Positions 17,563-26,696 of a DNA stretch of 64,000 nucleotides are shown here, piece after piece; position 1 is the first letter of the stretch, and each line of letters starts with the position of its first letter. The notes beneath the pieces were generated by a model. It did not search any database. It saw only the letters and a program-made list of their open reading frames with translations, and was not told the origin of the DNA. Location: positions 95,325 to 159,324 of the forward strand of contig DUAG01000011.1 of assembly GCA_012960925.1 (NCBI GenBank), given 5' to 3'. Position numbers and translations under genes: made by a program. The DNA comes from Candidatus Manganitrophaceae bacterium. Lineage in GTDB: Bacteria > Nitrospirota > Nitrospiria > SBBL01 > JAADHI01.

Positions 17563-18088
17563 AAATCTTTACCCGTCCGGTCAATGGATTGATCACCAGA
17601 GTCCATATGCGATCTCCCTGCTTCAAATGAATCCAGGTCTTCTCAACACCCACGGGGTAGAATTGCGTAAAGGCCTCTCCCTCCCTGACCTTTCCCTGTT
17701 GCGGGGTAATGACATCTTCAAATGAGATTCCCTTTGCCAAAACTCGCCTGGGTGCCAAGGGATCACCAGTCGGAGTAAACTCACGATTCTCTCCCAGTAC
17801 CTCAGACCAGTAGGCCTCGTTCTCGAGGTTATAGACCAGACGAAAGGTTTTCTTTCTTGAGACCGATTCCTGCGCGAGGTGCCGGATCAATCCGGCAAGA
17901 TGACGCGCCGTCCATTTCATATTGCCAGCGCCGAAGGAGGACATCCGGGGAAAAATCACCATGGCGAGTGTCCCCAGAATCGCGATCACGATCAACAACT
18001 CCAGCAGTGTAAAACCGCCGCCTTTTTGAAATATTCTCATCCCCCCATGCGAAAACACGGGGGCTGAAATCGTCCGTTTTCGCTTCAT
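17543..18088 (-). CDS. gspH: Type II secretion minor pseudopilin GspH
   Basis: This pseudopilin has the signal KGGG|FTLLELLIVIAILGTLAMV. I begin it at the ATG at 18088 (MKRKRTIS), which has AGGGA six bases upstream and lies 17 nt after gspG. That gives 181 residues with a 24-residue leader. A start at MRIFQKGGG (18040) would give a shorter, more usual leader and cannot be excluded. The globular part is short on cysteines and otherwise unremarkable. Confidence 0.85.
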   Translation of the reverse strand: MKRKRTISAPVFSHGGMRIFQKGGGFTLLELLIVIAILGTLAMVIFPRMSSFGAGNMKWTARHLAGLIRHLAQESVSRKKTFRLVYNLENEAYWSEVLGENREFTPTGDPLAPRRVLAKGISFEDVITPQQGKVREGEAFTQFYPVGVEKTWIHLKQGDRIWTLVINPLTGRVKIFEKYVE

Positions 18089-18105
18089 CTTCCTTCCCTG
18101 GCAAG

Positions 18106-18651
18106 CTATTGCAGATCCCAACTCTCGATATCAGAATTCTTCCCTTCGCCGCCCTGTTCCCCATCCGGGCCGTAGGAAACGAGGTCGTAGTCGCCATGCC
18201 GTCCCGGACTCAGGTAGGCATATTGCTTTCCCCAGGGATCTTTCGGAACCTTCGGCAGGTAGCCTCCCTCTTTCCAGTTATTGGGTATCCTGCCAATATT
18301 CGGCTTTTCAACAAGGGCATCCAGGCCCTGTGAGGTCGACGGGTAGATGCCGCTGTCGAGTTTGTACAACTGAAGGGCACCCTCAATATTCTTGATCTGG
18401 ACCTTGGCCGCCACCCGTCTCGCATCATCCGACCTTCCGACCAGCTTGGGAACCACCAGGGCGGCAAGAATCGCCAGGATGGTGACCACAACCATGATTT
18501 CAATCAAGGTAAATCCCCGCTCAAAGGACGATGCCACGCCGCAACGCAAACGGAAAAGGTTCCGGGAAGATGCATGCTTACCCCTAAAAACTTTCGTTGA
18601 AAACCGGTCTGCTCCTCCGCCCCGACTCCGATTTATCTCTATGCTTTCCAT
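18106..18651 (-). CDS. gspG: Type II secretion major pseudopilin GspG
   Basis: GspG polymerises into the pseudopilus that pushes substrates through the secretin. The mature region begins at FTLIEIMVVVTILAILAALV. It contains the calcium-site region of the family (WGKQYAYLSPG, YDLVSYGPDGEQGGEG, DIESWD). The 181-residue product from ATG 18651 has an unusually long leader of about 46 residues before G|F, where 5-10 is normal. That ATG has an excellent GAGGAG site and follows the gspF stop directly. The only later alternative, a GTG at Val39, has no visible ribosome binding site. Confidence 0.93.
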   Translation of the reverse strand: MESIEINRSRGGGADRFSTKVFRGKHASSRNLFRLRCGVASSFERGFTLIEIMVVVTILAILAALVVPKLVGRSDDARRVAAKVQIKNIEGALQLYKLDSGIYPSTSQGLDALVEKPNIGRIPNNWKEGGYLPKVPKDPWGKQYAYLSPGRHGDYDLVSYGPDGEQGGEGKNSDIESWDLQ

Positions 18652-18659
18652 GTCTCTCC

Positions 18660-19880
18660 TCAGTTCACAACCTGGCTTATCTCAAAGATCGGCAGCAGGA
18701 TGGCCAGTACGATAAAAAGGACAACCAGTCCCATTCCAAGTATCATCATCGGCGCCAGCAAGGCAGTCAAACCGGTCACCGCTGTCTCCACCTCGTTGTC
18801 GTAGGCCTCTGAAACCTTCTGGAGCATCGCTTCCAGTTTACCGCTCTTTTCTCCAATCGCGATCATATGGGTCACCAGTGGCGGAAAAAGTCCGCTCCGG
18901 CGGAGCGGAGTCGCGATCCCCTCCCCCTCTCGGATATTTCCTCTCGCCTCTTGAATCACCTCTTCCAGGACTTTATTTTCAACAACCTGTTGAACAATCT
19001 CCATCGCGGACAAAATCGGAACGCCGCTTCCCAGCAGTGCCGCAAGGGTCTTTGTGAATCGGGAAATCGCAACAATTTTTACAACCCGCCCCACAACAGG
19101 AACCTTCAGAATGATACGATCATATTGTTCTCTTCCCTTTGAGGTCTTCACATGACGCCGTAAAAAGAAGAAACTGCCGGCCCCGACCACAGCCACGAGC
19201 CAACCGTCCTCTCGTAAAAAATCGCTGAAGGCCAGGAGAATCACGGTCGGCATCGGGAGGGCCTGTTGCATATCGGTAAAGATCGTCGTCACCTTGGGAA
19301 CGACAAAGGTGATCAAAAAAACAAGGATTATGAGACTGACCACCATCATCAGGATCGGATAAGTCATGATTGTAAAAAGCTTGTTCCTGAGACGGACCTG
19401 TGATTCGAGGGTATCGGCCAGGCGAACCAGGATATCATCGAGCGTCCCGCTCGCCTCACCGGCCCGAACCATCTGCCGATAGAGAGAAGAAAAGGTCTCC
19501 GGATAACGGCCCAACGCATCGGCCAGAGAACTCCCCTCTTTGACCCCATCTCGGATATCGACCCAGATCTTCTTGGCCGCTTCTTTCTCGATCTGCTCCG
19601 TCAGCGCGGTCAGTGCCTCCATCAGAGGAATTCCCGCCCCGACAAGGGTCGCCAACTGCCGGGTCATCACCGACGTCTCTTTAAGCGTCACTCTTTCCGA
19701 AAAGAGGGTGACCGGGCGGGAGAGGGGACTTAAGACCTCTTGGTCCGCAGGCCGAACCTCCGTGGGAAAGATGCCGCTGTCCCGAAGCTTTGACCTTGCC
19801 ATCCGAGGACTGTCGGCATCGATGATGCCAGCCGTATTCTTCCCCTGAAGGTCCAAGCCCTTATAATCGTAAATCGCCAT
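18660..19880 (-). CDS. gspF: Type II secretion inner-membrane platform protein GspF
   Basis: GspF is the polytopic core of the assembly platform. The 406-residue protein begins MAIYDYKGLDLQGKN. It has two homologous GspF domains (about residues 70-195 and 273-395), with the signatures TRQLATLVGAGIPLMEAL, GEASGTLDDILVRLAD and FTKTLAALLGSGVPILSAM. Three transmembrane segments are evident. Start and stop lie within 1 nt of gspE and 8 nt of gspG. Confidence 0.95.
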   Translation of the reverse strand: MAIYDYKGLDLQGKNTAGIIDADSPRMARSKLRDSGIFPTEVRPADQEVLSPLSRPVTLFSERVTLKETSVMTRQLATLVGAGIPLMEALTALTEQIEKEAAKKIWVDIRDGVKEGSSLADALGRYPETFSSLYRQMVRAGEASGTLDDILVRLADTLESQVRLRNKLFTIMTYPILMMVVSLIILVFLITFVVPKVTTIFTDMQQALPMPTVILLAFSDFLREDGWLVAVVGAGSFFFLRRHVKTSKGREQYDRIILKVPVVGRVVKIVAISRFTKTLAALLGSGVPILSAMEIVQQVVENKVLEEVIQEARGNIREGEGIATPLRRSGLFPPLVTHMIAIGEKSGKLEAMLQKVSEAYDNEVETAVTGLTALLAPMMILGMGLVVLFIVLAILLPIFEISQVVN

Positions 19881-21590
19881 TTAAACCCGATCCTCCTGTG
19901 TCACCCGGAGAACCTCTTCCGTCGTGGTCAACCCGGCGGTAACCCGCCTGGCACCATCTTCACGCAGGGTCATCATTCCCTTCGAAATCGCAAGGGCTTT
20001 GATTCGACCTGAATCCACCTTCGAAAGAATCATATTCCGGATCTCATCATCCAGCAAGAGGATCTCATAGAGTCCGGAACGCCCCCGATAGCCGGTTTTC
20101 ATACAGTGGGAACATCCTTTTCCCCGATAAAAAAGACGCTCGGTCCTCTCCTCTTTGATTCCGAGTTTATTCAACTCTTCCTGGGTGGGGTGATAGGAAA
20201 CCCGGCACTCCGGACAGATCAGTCGGACCAGCCGCTGTGCAATGATGGCAATGACTGAAGAAGAAACCAGAAAAGGTTCAACCCCCATGTCCAGGAGACG
20301 GGTCATGGCTCCCGCCGAATCATTTGTATGTAGGGTTGAGAGGACAAGGTGGCCGGTCAGCGAGGCCTGAATGGCAATCTCTGCCGTTTCGGTGTCCCGG
20401 ATTTCTCCCACCATGATGATGTCCGGGTCCTGACGAAGGATGGACCGAAGTCCTTTGGCAAAGGTGAGTTCGATCTTGGGATTGACCTGAATCTGGCCCA
20501 CCCCTTTCAACTGGTATTCGATCGGGTCTTCGATGGTGATGATATTCTTTTCGGTCGAATTGATGCGATTTAACCCGGCATAGAGTGTTGTTGTCTTTCC
20601 ACTCCCGGTCGGTCCGGTCACCAGGAGAATTCCGTGCGATAAACGAAGCAGGCCCTCCAGTGTTGATAAACCTTCACGTTCGAGACCGATATCCTCCAGT
20701 TTCAACACGATACTGGATTTATCGAGCAGACGGAGGACCAAGCGCTCACCGTGCGCGGTCGGGACATCCGATACGCGGATATCGATCTCCCGGCCGCCGA
20801 TCTTCAGGCCGATCCGACCATCCTGGGGCAATCTTTTTTCCGCAATATCCATCCCCGCCATGATCTTAACGCGTGACAGCAAGGAAGACTGAAGCCGCTT
20901 GGGGGGTGTCAGAACATTGTAGAGAATCCCGTCAATCCGATAGCGAATCATCACCTCACGCTCGAAAGGCTCAAAGTGAATATCGGAAGCCCGCTGTTGA
21001 ACAGCCTGAAACAGGATCGAATTCACGAGTCGGATCATCGGGGCCTCGTCACTCGCATCAAGAAGGTCTTCCGGCTCGGCAAGCTCCTCGGCCAATACGC
21101 TCAGACTCCCGCCGTCGAGATCCGAGATTGCCTGTTCGGCACTATCAGTGGCACGCTCATACGCCTGATTGATACTTCCGATGACAACAAGGGAGGGTGC
21201 TGCGATAATCTGAATCGGTTCTTGAATTAGGAGGCGAAGATCATCCAGGGCAGTAAGGTTCAGCGGCTTTGAAGTTGCAACCTGGACCACGTTTCCCTCC
21301 CGTTTGAAAGGAAGGAACTCGTGCCGTTTTGCAAAAGAAATTGGAACTTTCTCGATGAGTTTCGGATCAATCTCGGTCACGGGGACCATACGGATATAGG
21401 GGATCTGCCATTGATGAGAAAGGGCCTCAAGGACCGCTTCCTCATTCAGGAATTTTAACCGGACCAGTATCTCGCCAACTTTTCCCACCTGCACCTTCTG
21501 CACACGAAGGCCTTCCGCAAGTTGAGCCGGAGTGACAAAACGCTTTTCGACCAATATCTGGCCTATGAAGGGCCGCTTCCTTGAAATCAA
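19881..21590 (-). CDS. gspE: Type II secretion ATPase GspE
   Basis: This is the cytoplasmic hexameric ATPase that powers pseudopilus assembly. The 569-residue protein has an N-terminal GspL-binding (MshEN-like) domain, Walker A GPTGSGKTTTLYAGL (about residues 325-340), an Asp box, Walker B-region IIMVGEIRDTETAEIA and LSTLHTNDSAGAM. The zinc-binding tetracysteine module is LICPEC...CSHCMKTGYRG. The start is TTG at 21590 with GAGGT six bases upstream. That site lies only a few bases from the edge of the inverted-repeat element in the gspD-gspE gap. Confidence 0.95.
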   Translation of the reverse strand: MISRKRPFIGQILVEKRFVTPAQLAEGLRVQKVQVGKVGEILVRLKFLNEEAVLEALSHQWQIPYIRMVPVTEIDPKLIEKVPISFAKRHEFLPFKREGNVVQVATSKPLNLTALDDLRLLIQEPIQIIAAPSLVVIGSINQAYERATDSAEQAISDLDGGSLSVLAEELAEPEDLLDASDEAPMIRLVNSILFQAVQQRASDIHFEPFEREVMIRYRIDGILYNVLTPPKRLQSSLLSRVKIMAGMDIAEKRLPQDGRIGLKIGGREIDIRVSDVPTAHGERLVLRLLDKSSIVLKLEDIGLEREGLSTLEGLLRLSHGILLVTGPTGSGKTTTLYAGLNRINSTEKNIITIEDPIEYQLKGVGQIQVNPKIELTFAKGLRSILRQDPDIIMVGEIRDTETAEIAIQASLTGHLVLSTLHTNDSAGAMTRLLDMGVEPFLVSSSVIAIIAQRLVRLICPECRVSYHPTQEELNKLGIKEERTERLFYRGKGCSHCMKTGYRGRSGLYEILLLDDEIRNMILSKVDSGRIKALAISKGMMTLREDGARRVTAGLTTTEEVLRVTQEDRV

Positions 21591-21604
21591 AACAAGACCT
21601 CATT

Positions 21605-21774
21605 CTGGGAGTCTGTCGGACTTAGGATGAATCTACTACGAAGAAAAAGCCATTGTGGCCCATTTCCCAGATCATTCTCGTTAAATATGCCAGATATTCG
21701 CCTCAAATGATCAAAAAAATGGACTCAAAATGGCTTTCTCTCGCTACGACCACCTAAGTCCGACAGACTCCCAG
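21605..21774. repeat. Family 3 inverted-repeat element (MITE-like) inside the gsp operon
   Basis: This 170-bp element has perfect 22-bp terminal inverted repeats at 21605-21626 and 21753-21774, beginning CTGGGAGTCTGTCGGAC. The complementarity continues imperfectly inward, so the whole can fold into one long hairpin. It occupies nearly all of the 190 nt between gspD and gspE and has no open frame. No target duplication is evident. It is probably a non-autonomous insertion-sequence derivative. Confidence 0.85.
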
Positions 21775-21780
21775 TATCCG

Positions 21781-23256
21781 TCACTGAGGGAGATTCACCA
21801 TTTTTTCAAATACAAGCTCTCGGCTCTCACGTCTCGGCAAGCGGTTGTCCTCCATAAAAATGCCCGCCTGAGTGGTCTTTTCTAAGCGAATATCGTCCAG
21901 ATCACTCTGCTCTTTCACGATATGAGGGGTGAGGAAAATCATAAGATTCGTTTTTTCAAAGCGTTTAGATTGCACCTTGAAAAGCCAGCCAAGAAGCGGA
22001 AGATCTCCCAGTAAAGGAATTTTCCGCTCTGTGATGACAACATTATCACGGATCAGCCCTCCGATCACCACTGTCTGCCCGTCACGAACCACAACGGTTG
22101 TATTGGCTGATCGCTTGTTGGTCGTCGGACCCAGAACAATATTCGCGACAGACTGGGAGGTCTCCGTCACCGAAGAAATCTCCTGATAGACATCCAGCCG
22201 CACCAAGTCATTCTCCAGAACCTTCGGGGTGATCCGAAGAATCACCCCGACATCTTTTCGCTCGATCGTCGTCTGAACATTACCGCCCACGGTCTGGCTT
22301 TGCGCACCGGGGAAAGGAATATTTTCGGCAACGACAATCTCAGCCTTCATCCCATCACTGGTGAGAATCTGGGGCGTTGAGAGAATATTTACATCATCGG
22401 CAGATTGCAGTGCCTTCAACACTGCCCGGATATTGACCTTTCCCAACTCCACGACGCCCGGGATCGAAGCGATAGAGAGTAGATCACTCGGATCCTGGTT
22501 AAAACCCCCGATCGCGGCAACATCTCTGCCTCGACTGGTGTAGCCAAAGACGGTGCCGAGATCGGTCCCGAGTTCCCTGAATTTGTCCGCCCTCATTTCA
22601 AGGACGACGGCCTCAACAAAAATCTGAGAGCGCTTCTTGTCCAGTTTCCGAATGACCGTTTTAAGGATCTCATAATCTTGATCGGTCACCGTGATGATCA
22701 GGCTATTGGTGGCCTTATCGGCGAGGACCTGTGTCGGCCCGCTTAATTCTCCGATTACGCGTCCAGATGCTCCCACTCCTCGGGACGCCCGTCTGGCACG
22801 TCCGCCACGTGTAGCCGGTTTCGATACAAGCCCCCGGAGTACCTTCGCTATCTCCTCAGCATTTGTATTCTCCAGGGTATAGACGTGAACGGACCGGATC
22901 GGCGGAACCTCTACCATCGGTCGAATCTGGTAGATGTCTCCGTGAGCAACAACCGCAAGCCCCTTCAATTCGAGGACGGAGACAAAAATATCGTATACCC
23001 GGCTGATCGGGATTTTTTTAGGTGAAAAAATCGTCACCTTTCCTCTGACGCGCTCATCGATTACAAAATTTTTCCCGGTCAGTTCACTGATAAACTGGAC
23101 AAGGACGGGCAAATTCACATTGTTAAAATCGAGCGTGATTTTCTCTTCCTGGGAATCTTCCGGGGCAGGCGGCGTCTCGGCCCGGAGAGAGCAGGGGAAC
23201 ATCATTCCAACAAGAAAAAAGGCCAATATTAAACCGGCCCCAATACAACCTCTCAT
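21781..23256 (-). CDS. gspD: Type II secretion secretin GspD, compact form
   Basis: The secretin forms the outer-membrane channel. This 491-residue version has a signal peptide (to about residue 26) and an N0 domain (ITLDFNNVNLPVLVQFISEL). Then comes a single N-type repeat (RSVHVYTLENTNAEEIAKVL to NSLIITVTDQDYEILKTVI), then the secretin core (EAVVLEMRADKF, VGVILRITPKVL, VVIGGLIRDN, VPLLGDLPLLGWLF-like). Typical GspD has three N1-N3 repeats and about 650 residues, so two repeats are absent. The remaining repeat holds an Arg/Gly-rich insert (TRGGRARRASRGVGASGR). AAGGA precedes the ATG by 6 nt. Confidence 0.94.
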   Translation of the reverse strand: MRGCIGAGLILAFFLVGMMFPCSLRAETPPAPEDSQEEKITLDFNNVNLPVLVQFISELTGKNFVIDERVRGKVTIFSPKKIPISRVYDIFVSVLELKGLAVVAHGDIYQIRPMVEVPPIRSVHVYTLENTNAEEIAKVLRGLVSKPATRGGRARRASRGVGASGRVIGELSGPTQVLADKATNSLIITVTDQDYEILKTVIRKLDKKRSQIFVEAVVLEMRADKFRELGTDLGTVFGYTSRGRDVAAIGGFNQDPSDLLSIASIPGVVELGKVNIRAVLKALQSADDVNILSTPQILTSDGMKAEIVVAENIPFPGAQSQTVGGNVQTTIERKDVGVILRITPKVLENDLVRLDVYQEISSVTETSQSVANIVLGPTTNKRSANTTVVVRDGQTVVIGGLIRDNVVITERKIPLLGDLPLLGWLFKVQSKRFEKTNLMIFLTPHIVKEQSDLDDIRLEKTTQAGIFMEDNRLPRRESRELVFEKMVNLPQ

Positions 23257-23265
23257 AAAGTTTCC

Positions 23266-24189
23266 TTATCGTATCTCGTAGTTGAAGGTCTCTTTCACAT
23301 TTCTGCGAACCAGATCGACCGTAATTTGAGACTCATCTTTTAATTGCTCAAATATCTGCATGAAATTCTTGGGATCCTTCACATCGATTCCATTTACTCT
23401 ATGAAGGATGTCCCCGTTCTGAAGCCCAATCTTGGCATAGAGACTTCCCTTCGAGATCGCAAATATTCGGAACCCATCCGGCTTGCCATTGTTAAAATTC
23501 GGGATGATCCGTGCCTTGGTCAAAAGCTGAGGGAGATTGCCAATTGCACCATCAACTTCCTGTCTGTCCAGGACCCACTGATTTTTTGAAACCTTTCGAA
23601 CCCCTCCGCCCTGCATCGGCACGGGTGCCGCCGGAACGGGTGGTCTGGATGACGGCATCACCTGGCTTCCCCGCTGACCCTTTTGATTCGGAATATAAGC
23701 AACCTCCAGGACATCTACAACCTCCCCGCGAAGGATCACCACCCTGTTCCTGGCGACATTCGTAATCCTCGCGCCTCCTTCTAAGATGTGTCCCACGCGA
23801 TAGAGGGACTGCTCCCGTGTTCTCTTATTCTCAATAATCGCAAAAGACCTCGTCCTTCCGACAATGGTCCCAACAAGGATAAAGTCCAGCGGAATCTTTG
23901 GAACCGGCGCTACTATTCTGGGGGGAAGTTCCACCGGCCTCACAGGTTCGGGCTTTTTGAATCGTAACTCAGAATTGAATATATTCCCTTCCACAATGGA
24001 ACCATATTCCAGACCTCTGCCCCTTATGGCAACCGGGATGACCCCGCTTTGGGGAGAACGGCCTCTATCGGGTATTGCAATCGACGCCTCCAGGTAGGAT
24101 CCCACAACAAGATTCACCACATCCGCAGCAAAATAGGCTCCGACGGCGATCATGACAAGATGCAATATCCAGAAATAAGATTTCTTCAT
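23266..24189 (-). CDS. gspC: Type II secretion inner-membrane protein GspC
   Basis: GspC links the inner-membrane platform to the secretin. From the ATG at 24189 the 307-residue protein has a cytoplasmic tip (MKKS) and a transmembrane helix (FWILHLVMIAVGAYFAADVV). A periplasmic homology region follows (LDFILVGTIVGRTRSFAII), then a Pro-rich linker and a C-terminal PDZ domain (FRIFAISKGSLYAKIG, LQNGDILHRVNGIDV). The longest frame starts 40 codons earlier but adds an unlikely hydrophilic Cys-rich prefix. It is the first gene of the operon. Confidence 0.92.
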   Translation of the reverse strand: MKKSYFWILHLVMIAVGAYFAADVVNLVVGSYLEASIAIPDRGRSPQSGVIPVAIRGRGLEYGSIVEGNIFNSELRFKKPEPVRPVELPPRIVAPVPKIPLDFILVGTIVGRTRSFAIIENKRTREQSLYRVGHILEGGARITNVARNRVVILRGEVVDVLEVAYIPNQKGQRGSQVMPSSRPPVPAAPVPMQGGGVRKVSKNQWVLDRQEVDGAIGNLPQLLTKARIIPNFNNGKPDGFRIFAISKGSLYAKIGLQNGDILHRVNGIDVKDPKNFMQIFEQLKDESQITVDLVRRNVKETFNYEIR

Positions 24190-24371
24190 AGCAGTCTCAA
24201 TTCCACACCCAAAAAGAATATAAGGTCCTGAAAGACACCAATTTCGTGAGTGCATTTCTCGGACGTAATGCAACAACCTCTCTTTTCCACAAGCCCACGG
24301 TTCCGCCACCCAACCTTCAGCACGTTCAATGAACCTACCTAGGGTCGATCAGGACATATGGTCTTGGTAAC

Positions 24372-24399
24372 ATTATAATATTTCTAGGAATAAAGTCAA
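24372..24399 (-). promoter_or_regulatory. Sigma-70-type promoter for the gsp operon
   Basis: On the minus strand TTGACT (24394-24399) and a perfect TATAAT (24372-24377) are separated by 16 bases. They lie about 180 nt upstream of the chosen gspC start, leaving a long leader. It is the best-looking promoter in the window. Confidence 0.65.
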
Positions 24400-24518
24400 A
24401 CGTCCTCGCACAGCCAGGCCTTCCGAGACGAGCAGTCCGGATGGCCCTGATTCTGAGATTTCGGAATTAAAAACCGCTGATTCGCCTGTTCATAGTGCGT
24501 TATCGGACAAAGGTCTCC

Positions 24519-25259
24519 TCACCCAGGAGAAGGGGTTCCGGAAGACTTCCGCAGACCTATGCCCTTTTTTCGCCTTTTTGAAAATTTGTAAATCAATAAC
24601 ATGCCGGCAATAAAACCCCCGACATGAGCAAACCAGGCAACCCCCCCCCCTTGAGGACTGAACATCCCATTCGCAAGCTGTGCAACGATCCAAAAACCAA
24701 GAACGATAATCGCCGGGATCCGGATCATATGGACAAAAAACCCAAGAGGAACCAGCGTCAGAATCTTTGCCCCGGGAAAACGAATCAAGTAGGCCCCCAG
24801 CACCCCGGACACTGCGCCACTGGCACCGATCATCGGGACTTGAGACATTGGATCGAAGGCGGCGTGAGAATAGACTGCGATCACCCCGCAAAGGAGATAA
24901 AAGAAGATAAAACGAAGATGCCCCATCTCATCTTCTATGTTATTCCCAAAAATCCACAGGTAGAGCATATTCCCCCCCACATGCCAGAATCCACCATGAA
25001 GAAACATAGAGGTTATCATGCTCTTGAAGATAGGAGAGATTGGCTCACCACGCGTAAGCAAGGGAAATATATGCGTAAGCTTGAAGGGGATCGCCCCGAA
25101 AGTAAGTATGAACTGTTCTGAATACTCCCCGAGAGAGATCTCGTAGAGAAAAACAAAAATATTAATTGAGATTATTAAGATGGTGACCAATGGAAATGTG
25201 CGAGTCGGAAGATCCGCCTTGATCGGAATCATGTTTTCCTCATACAAAAAACGGTTCAA
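24519..25259 (-). CDS. Rhomboid-family intramembrane serine protease
   Basis: This polytopic protease cleaves transmembrane helices within the membrane. The 246-residue protein shows the catalytic serine motif GASGAVSGVLGAY (about residues 141-153). The catalytic histidine is in AHVGGFIAGM near residue 218. The conserved L1 region reads MITSMFLHGGFWHVGGNMLYLWIFG. Six transmembrane helices are likely, as in GlpG. It begins MNRFLYEENMIPIKAD, a common N-terminus in bacterial rhomboids. No substrate can be inferred. Confidence 0.93.
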   Translation of the reverse strand: MNRFLYEENMIPIKADLPTRTFPLVTILIISINIFVFLYEISLGEYSEQFILTFGAIPFKLTHIFPLLTRGEPISPIFKSMITSMFLHGGFWHVGGNMLYLWIFGNNIEDEMGHLRFIFFYLLCGVIAVYSHAAFDPMSQVPMIGASGAVSGVLGAYLIRFPGAKILTLVPLGFFVHMIRIPAIIVLGFWIVAQLANGMFSPQGGGVAWFAHVGGFIAGMLLIYKFSKRRKKGIGLRKSSGTPSPG

Positions 25260-25323
25260 AATCCTAATGAAACCACACGAACAACCAGACTAATTATAAT
25301 CTGCGGGGGAAGAGAAAACAATG

Positions 25324-25446
25324 AGGGAACCTCTGACCCAAAAAGAAGCAATCCTCTAATTTTATTCACTGGGAAACCCCCGATCCAGTAAAGGATGGAG
25401 GCTTGCGCTCGCTATGGGTACTCACCCTCATTTCAGAGCTTAGGGG
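25324..25446. repeat. Possible relic of a family 2 element
   Basis: AGGGAACCTCTGA at the left and TCAGAGCTTAGGG at the right are near-complements. They resemble the terminal repeats of family 2, but the interior does not match the other copies. It lies downstream of the ExeA-type gene. This is a weak assignment. Confidence 0.3.
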
Positions 25447-25455
25447 GGGGACGAA

Positions 25456-26443
25456 CTAGACGGCCTTTTCCGTGAGGAAGGTCTTCAGGAGGTTCATCCC
25501 GGTGATAAGCCGGTCCTTCCAATACCAACCGGAGGCAAACAAAAGAGATACGACAATCAGAAAGAGAAAGGTCGTCAATGCCCTCTTCCTCGGGTTCGTA
25601 TCAACTTCTTTAACAGGAGGGAGAGACGATTCCGGCGACCCCTTTTCAAGTTCTCCGATTGCTTGACTTGCAAGTGATTCTGCCACATAAGTTGCGTTGG
25701 CCACATAAGCAGCCAGGAGCGCCTGATCTGCAGCAACATTGATAAGACGGGGGAACCCTTCACTGAAGCGGAAAATTCTATCGATCGCTCTCGGTGAAAA
25801 GGTAACAGAATCAGCCCCGCCGGCAACCTTGATCCGGGACGCGATATATAATCCAACCTCTTCTCTTCTAAGTGGACCGATCTCATGGATCAGCGAAATA
25901 CGTTGTTTGAGTTGCCGAAGCGAATGGAAAGCCAGTTTCTCTTTCAATTCAGGTTGACCCATAAGGAGAATCTGGATCAGCTTTTCCTGCTCGGTCTCTA
26001 AATTTGAAAGAAGACGGATCTCCTCTAGGCAAGCGATGGGAAGAAGTTGCGCTTCATCAACAATCAGGAGCGCAGTTTTCCCTTCAGACAGCAGACCGAG
26101 GAGAAAGTGATTCAGTTCGTCGATCAATTTTTTTAGATCGGCTTTTCCCCCTTAACCCAAAATCCTGATTGATGCTTTGGAGAAGTTCGATGGCCGAAAG
26201 TTGCGGATTAAAAAGAAGTGCGGTCCTGAACGATGGATCAAGTCTTCCTAAGAGAAGCCGGCAGAGGGTTGTCTTTCCGGTCCCAACTTCCCCAACGATG
26301 ACAATGAAACCCTTCCGTTCCTTCAGGCCATATTGAATGTGTGAAATGGCCTCATCGTGTTTTTTGCTGGAGAAAAAAAAGTGTGGATCCGGGACAAGCT
26401 TGAAAGGAGGCGTACTAAAACCAAAATATTTTTGATACATCAC
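25456..26443 (-). pseudogene. ExeA/GspA-type AAA ATPase with one frameshift
   Basis: ExeA-family ATPases help place the secretin or act as general secretion ATPases. The N-terminal part (26443 to about 26150) begins MMYQKYFGFSTPPFKLVPDP and has Walker A VGEVGTGKTTLCRLLLG. The remainder (about 26145 to 25456) has Walker B ALLIVDEAQLLP, the sensor region LLMGQPELKEKL and FSEGFPRLINVAAD. A C-terminal transmembrane helix (TFLFLIVVSLLFASGWYW) follows. The frames join if one base is removed from a run of five C (26147-26151, plus strand), which gives ...GLRGKADLKKLIDELN. A single homopolymer lesion could be a sequencing error, a recent mutation or phase variation. It may serve the T2SS encoded upstream. 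Confidence 0.85.
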
Positions 26444-26504
26444 TTTAACCTCGGATTTCCATCAACGCTCTCACAACCCCTCCTCTCACTGGCATAGTAG
26501 AAAG

Positions 26505-26552
26505 TACCCCGGAGAAGCCGGGGGGAAACCCCTTTGAAGGAAGCTCCCTTCG
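26505..26552 (-). other. Structured leader upstream of the ExeA-type gene
   Basis: Three adjacent small hairpins can form in the transcript: GAAGG/CCTTC, GGGG-ttt-CCCC and CCCCGG/CCGGGG (minus strand). They lie 60-110 nt before the ATG. They match no riboswitch class that I recognise. The rest of 26444-26860 has no gene. Confidence 0.35.
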
Positions 26553-26696
26553 CATGTTCAAGAAGACGACCCATTATTGATCAGATCTTTCAGAACTAAT
26601 CACATTCACAATTTATTGTCAATGTGGAAGGGTAAAAAGCGATCACAACTCACGCAAACCCAAGATCAGCGATTGATTTTGGGGCAAACAGTCAAG

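Noticed and set aside
26505..26552. Riboswitch (c-di-GMP or cobalamin type) upstream of the ExeA-like gene
   Set aside because: Hairpins are present, but the conserved core sequences of these classes are not.
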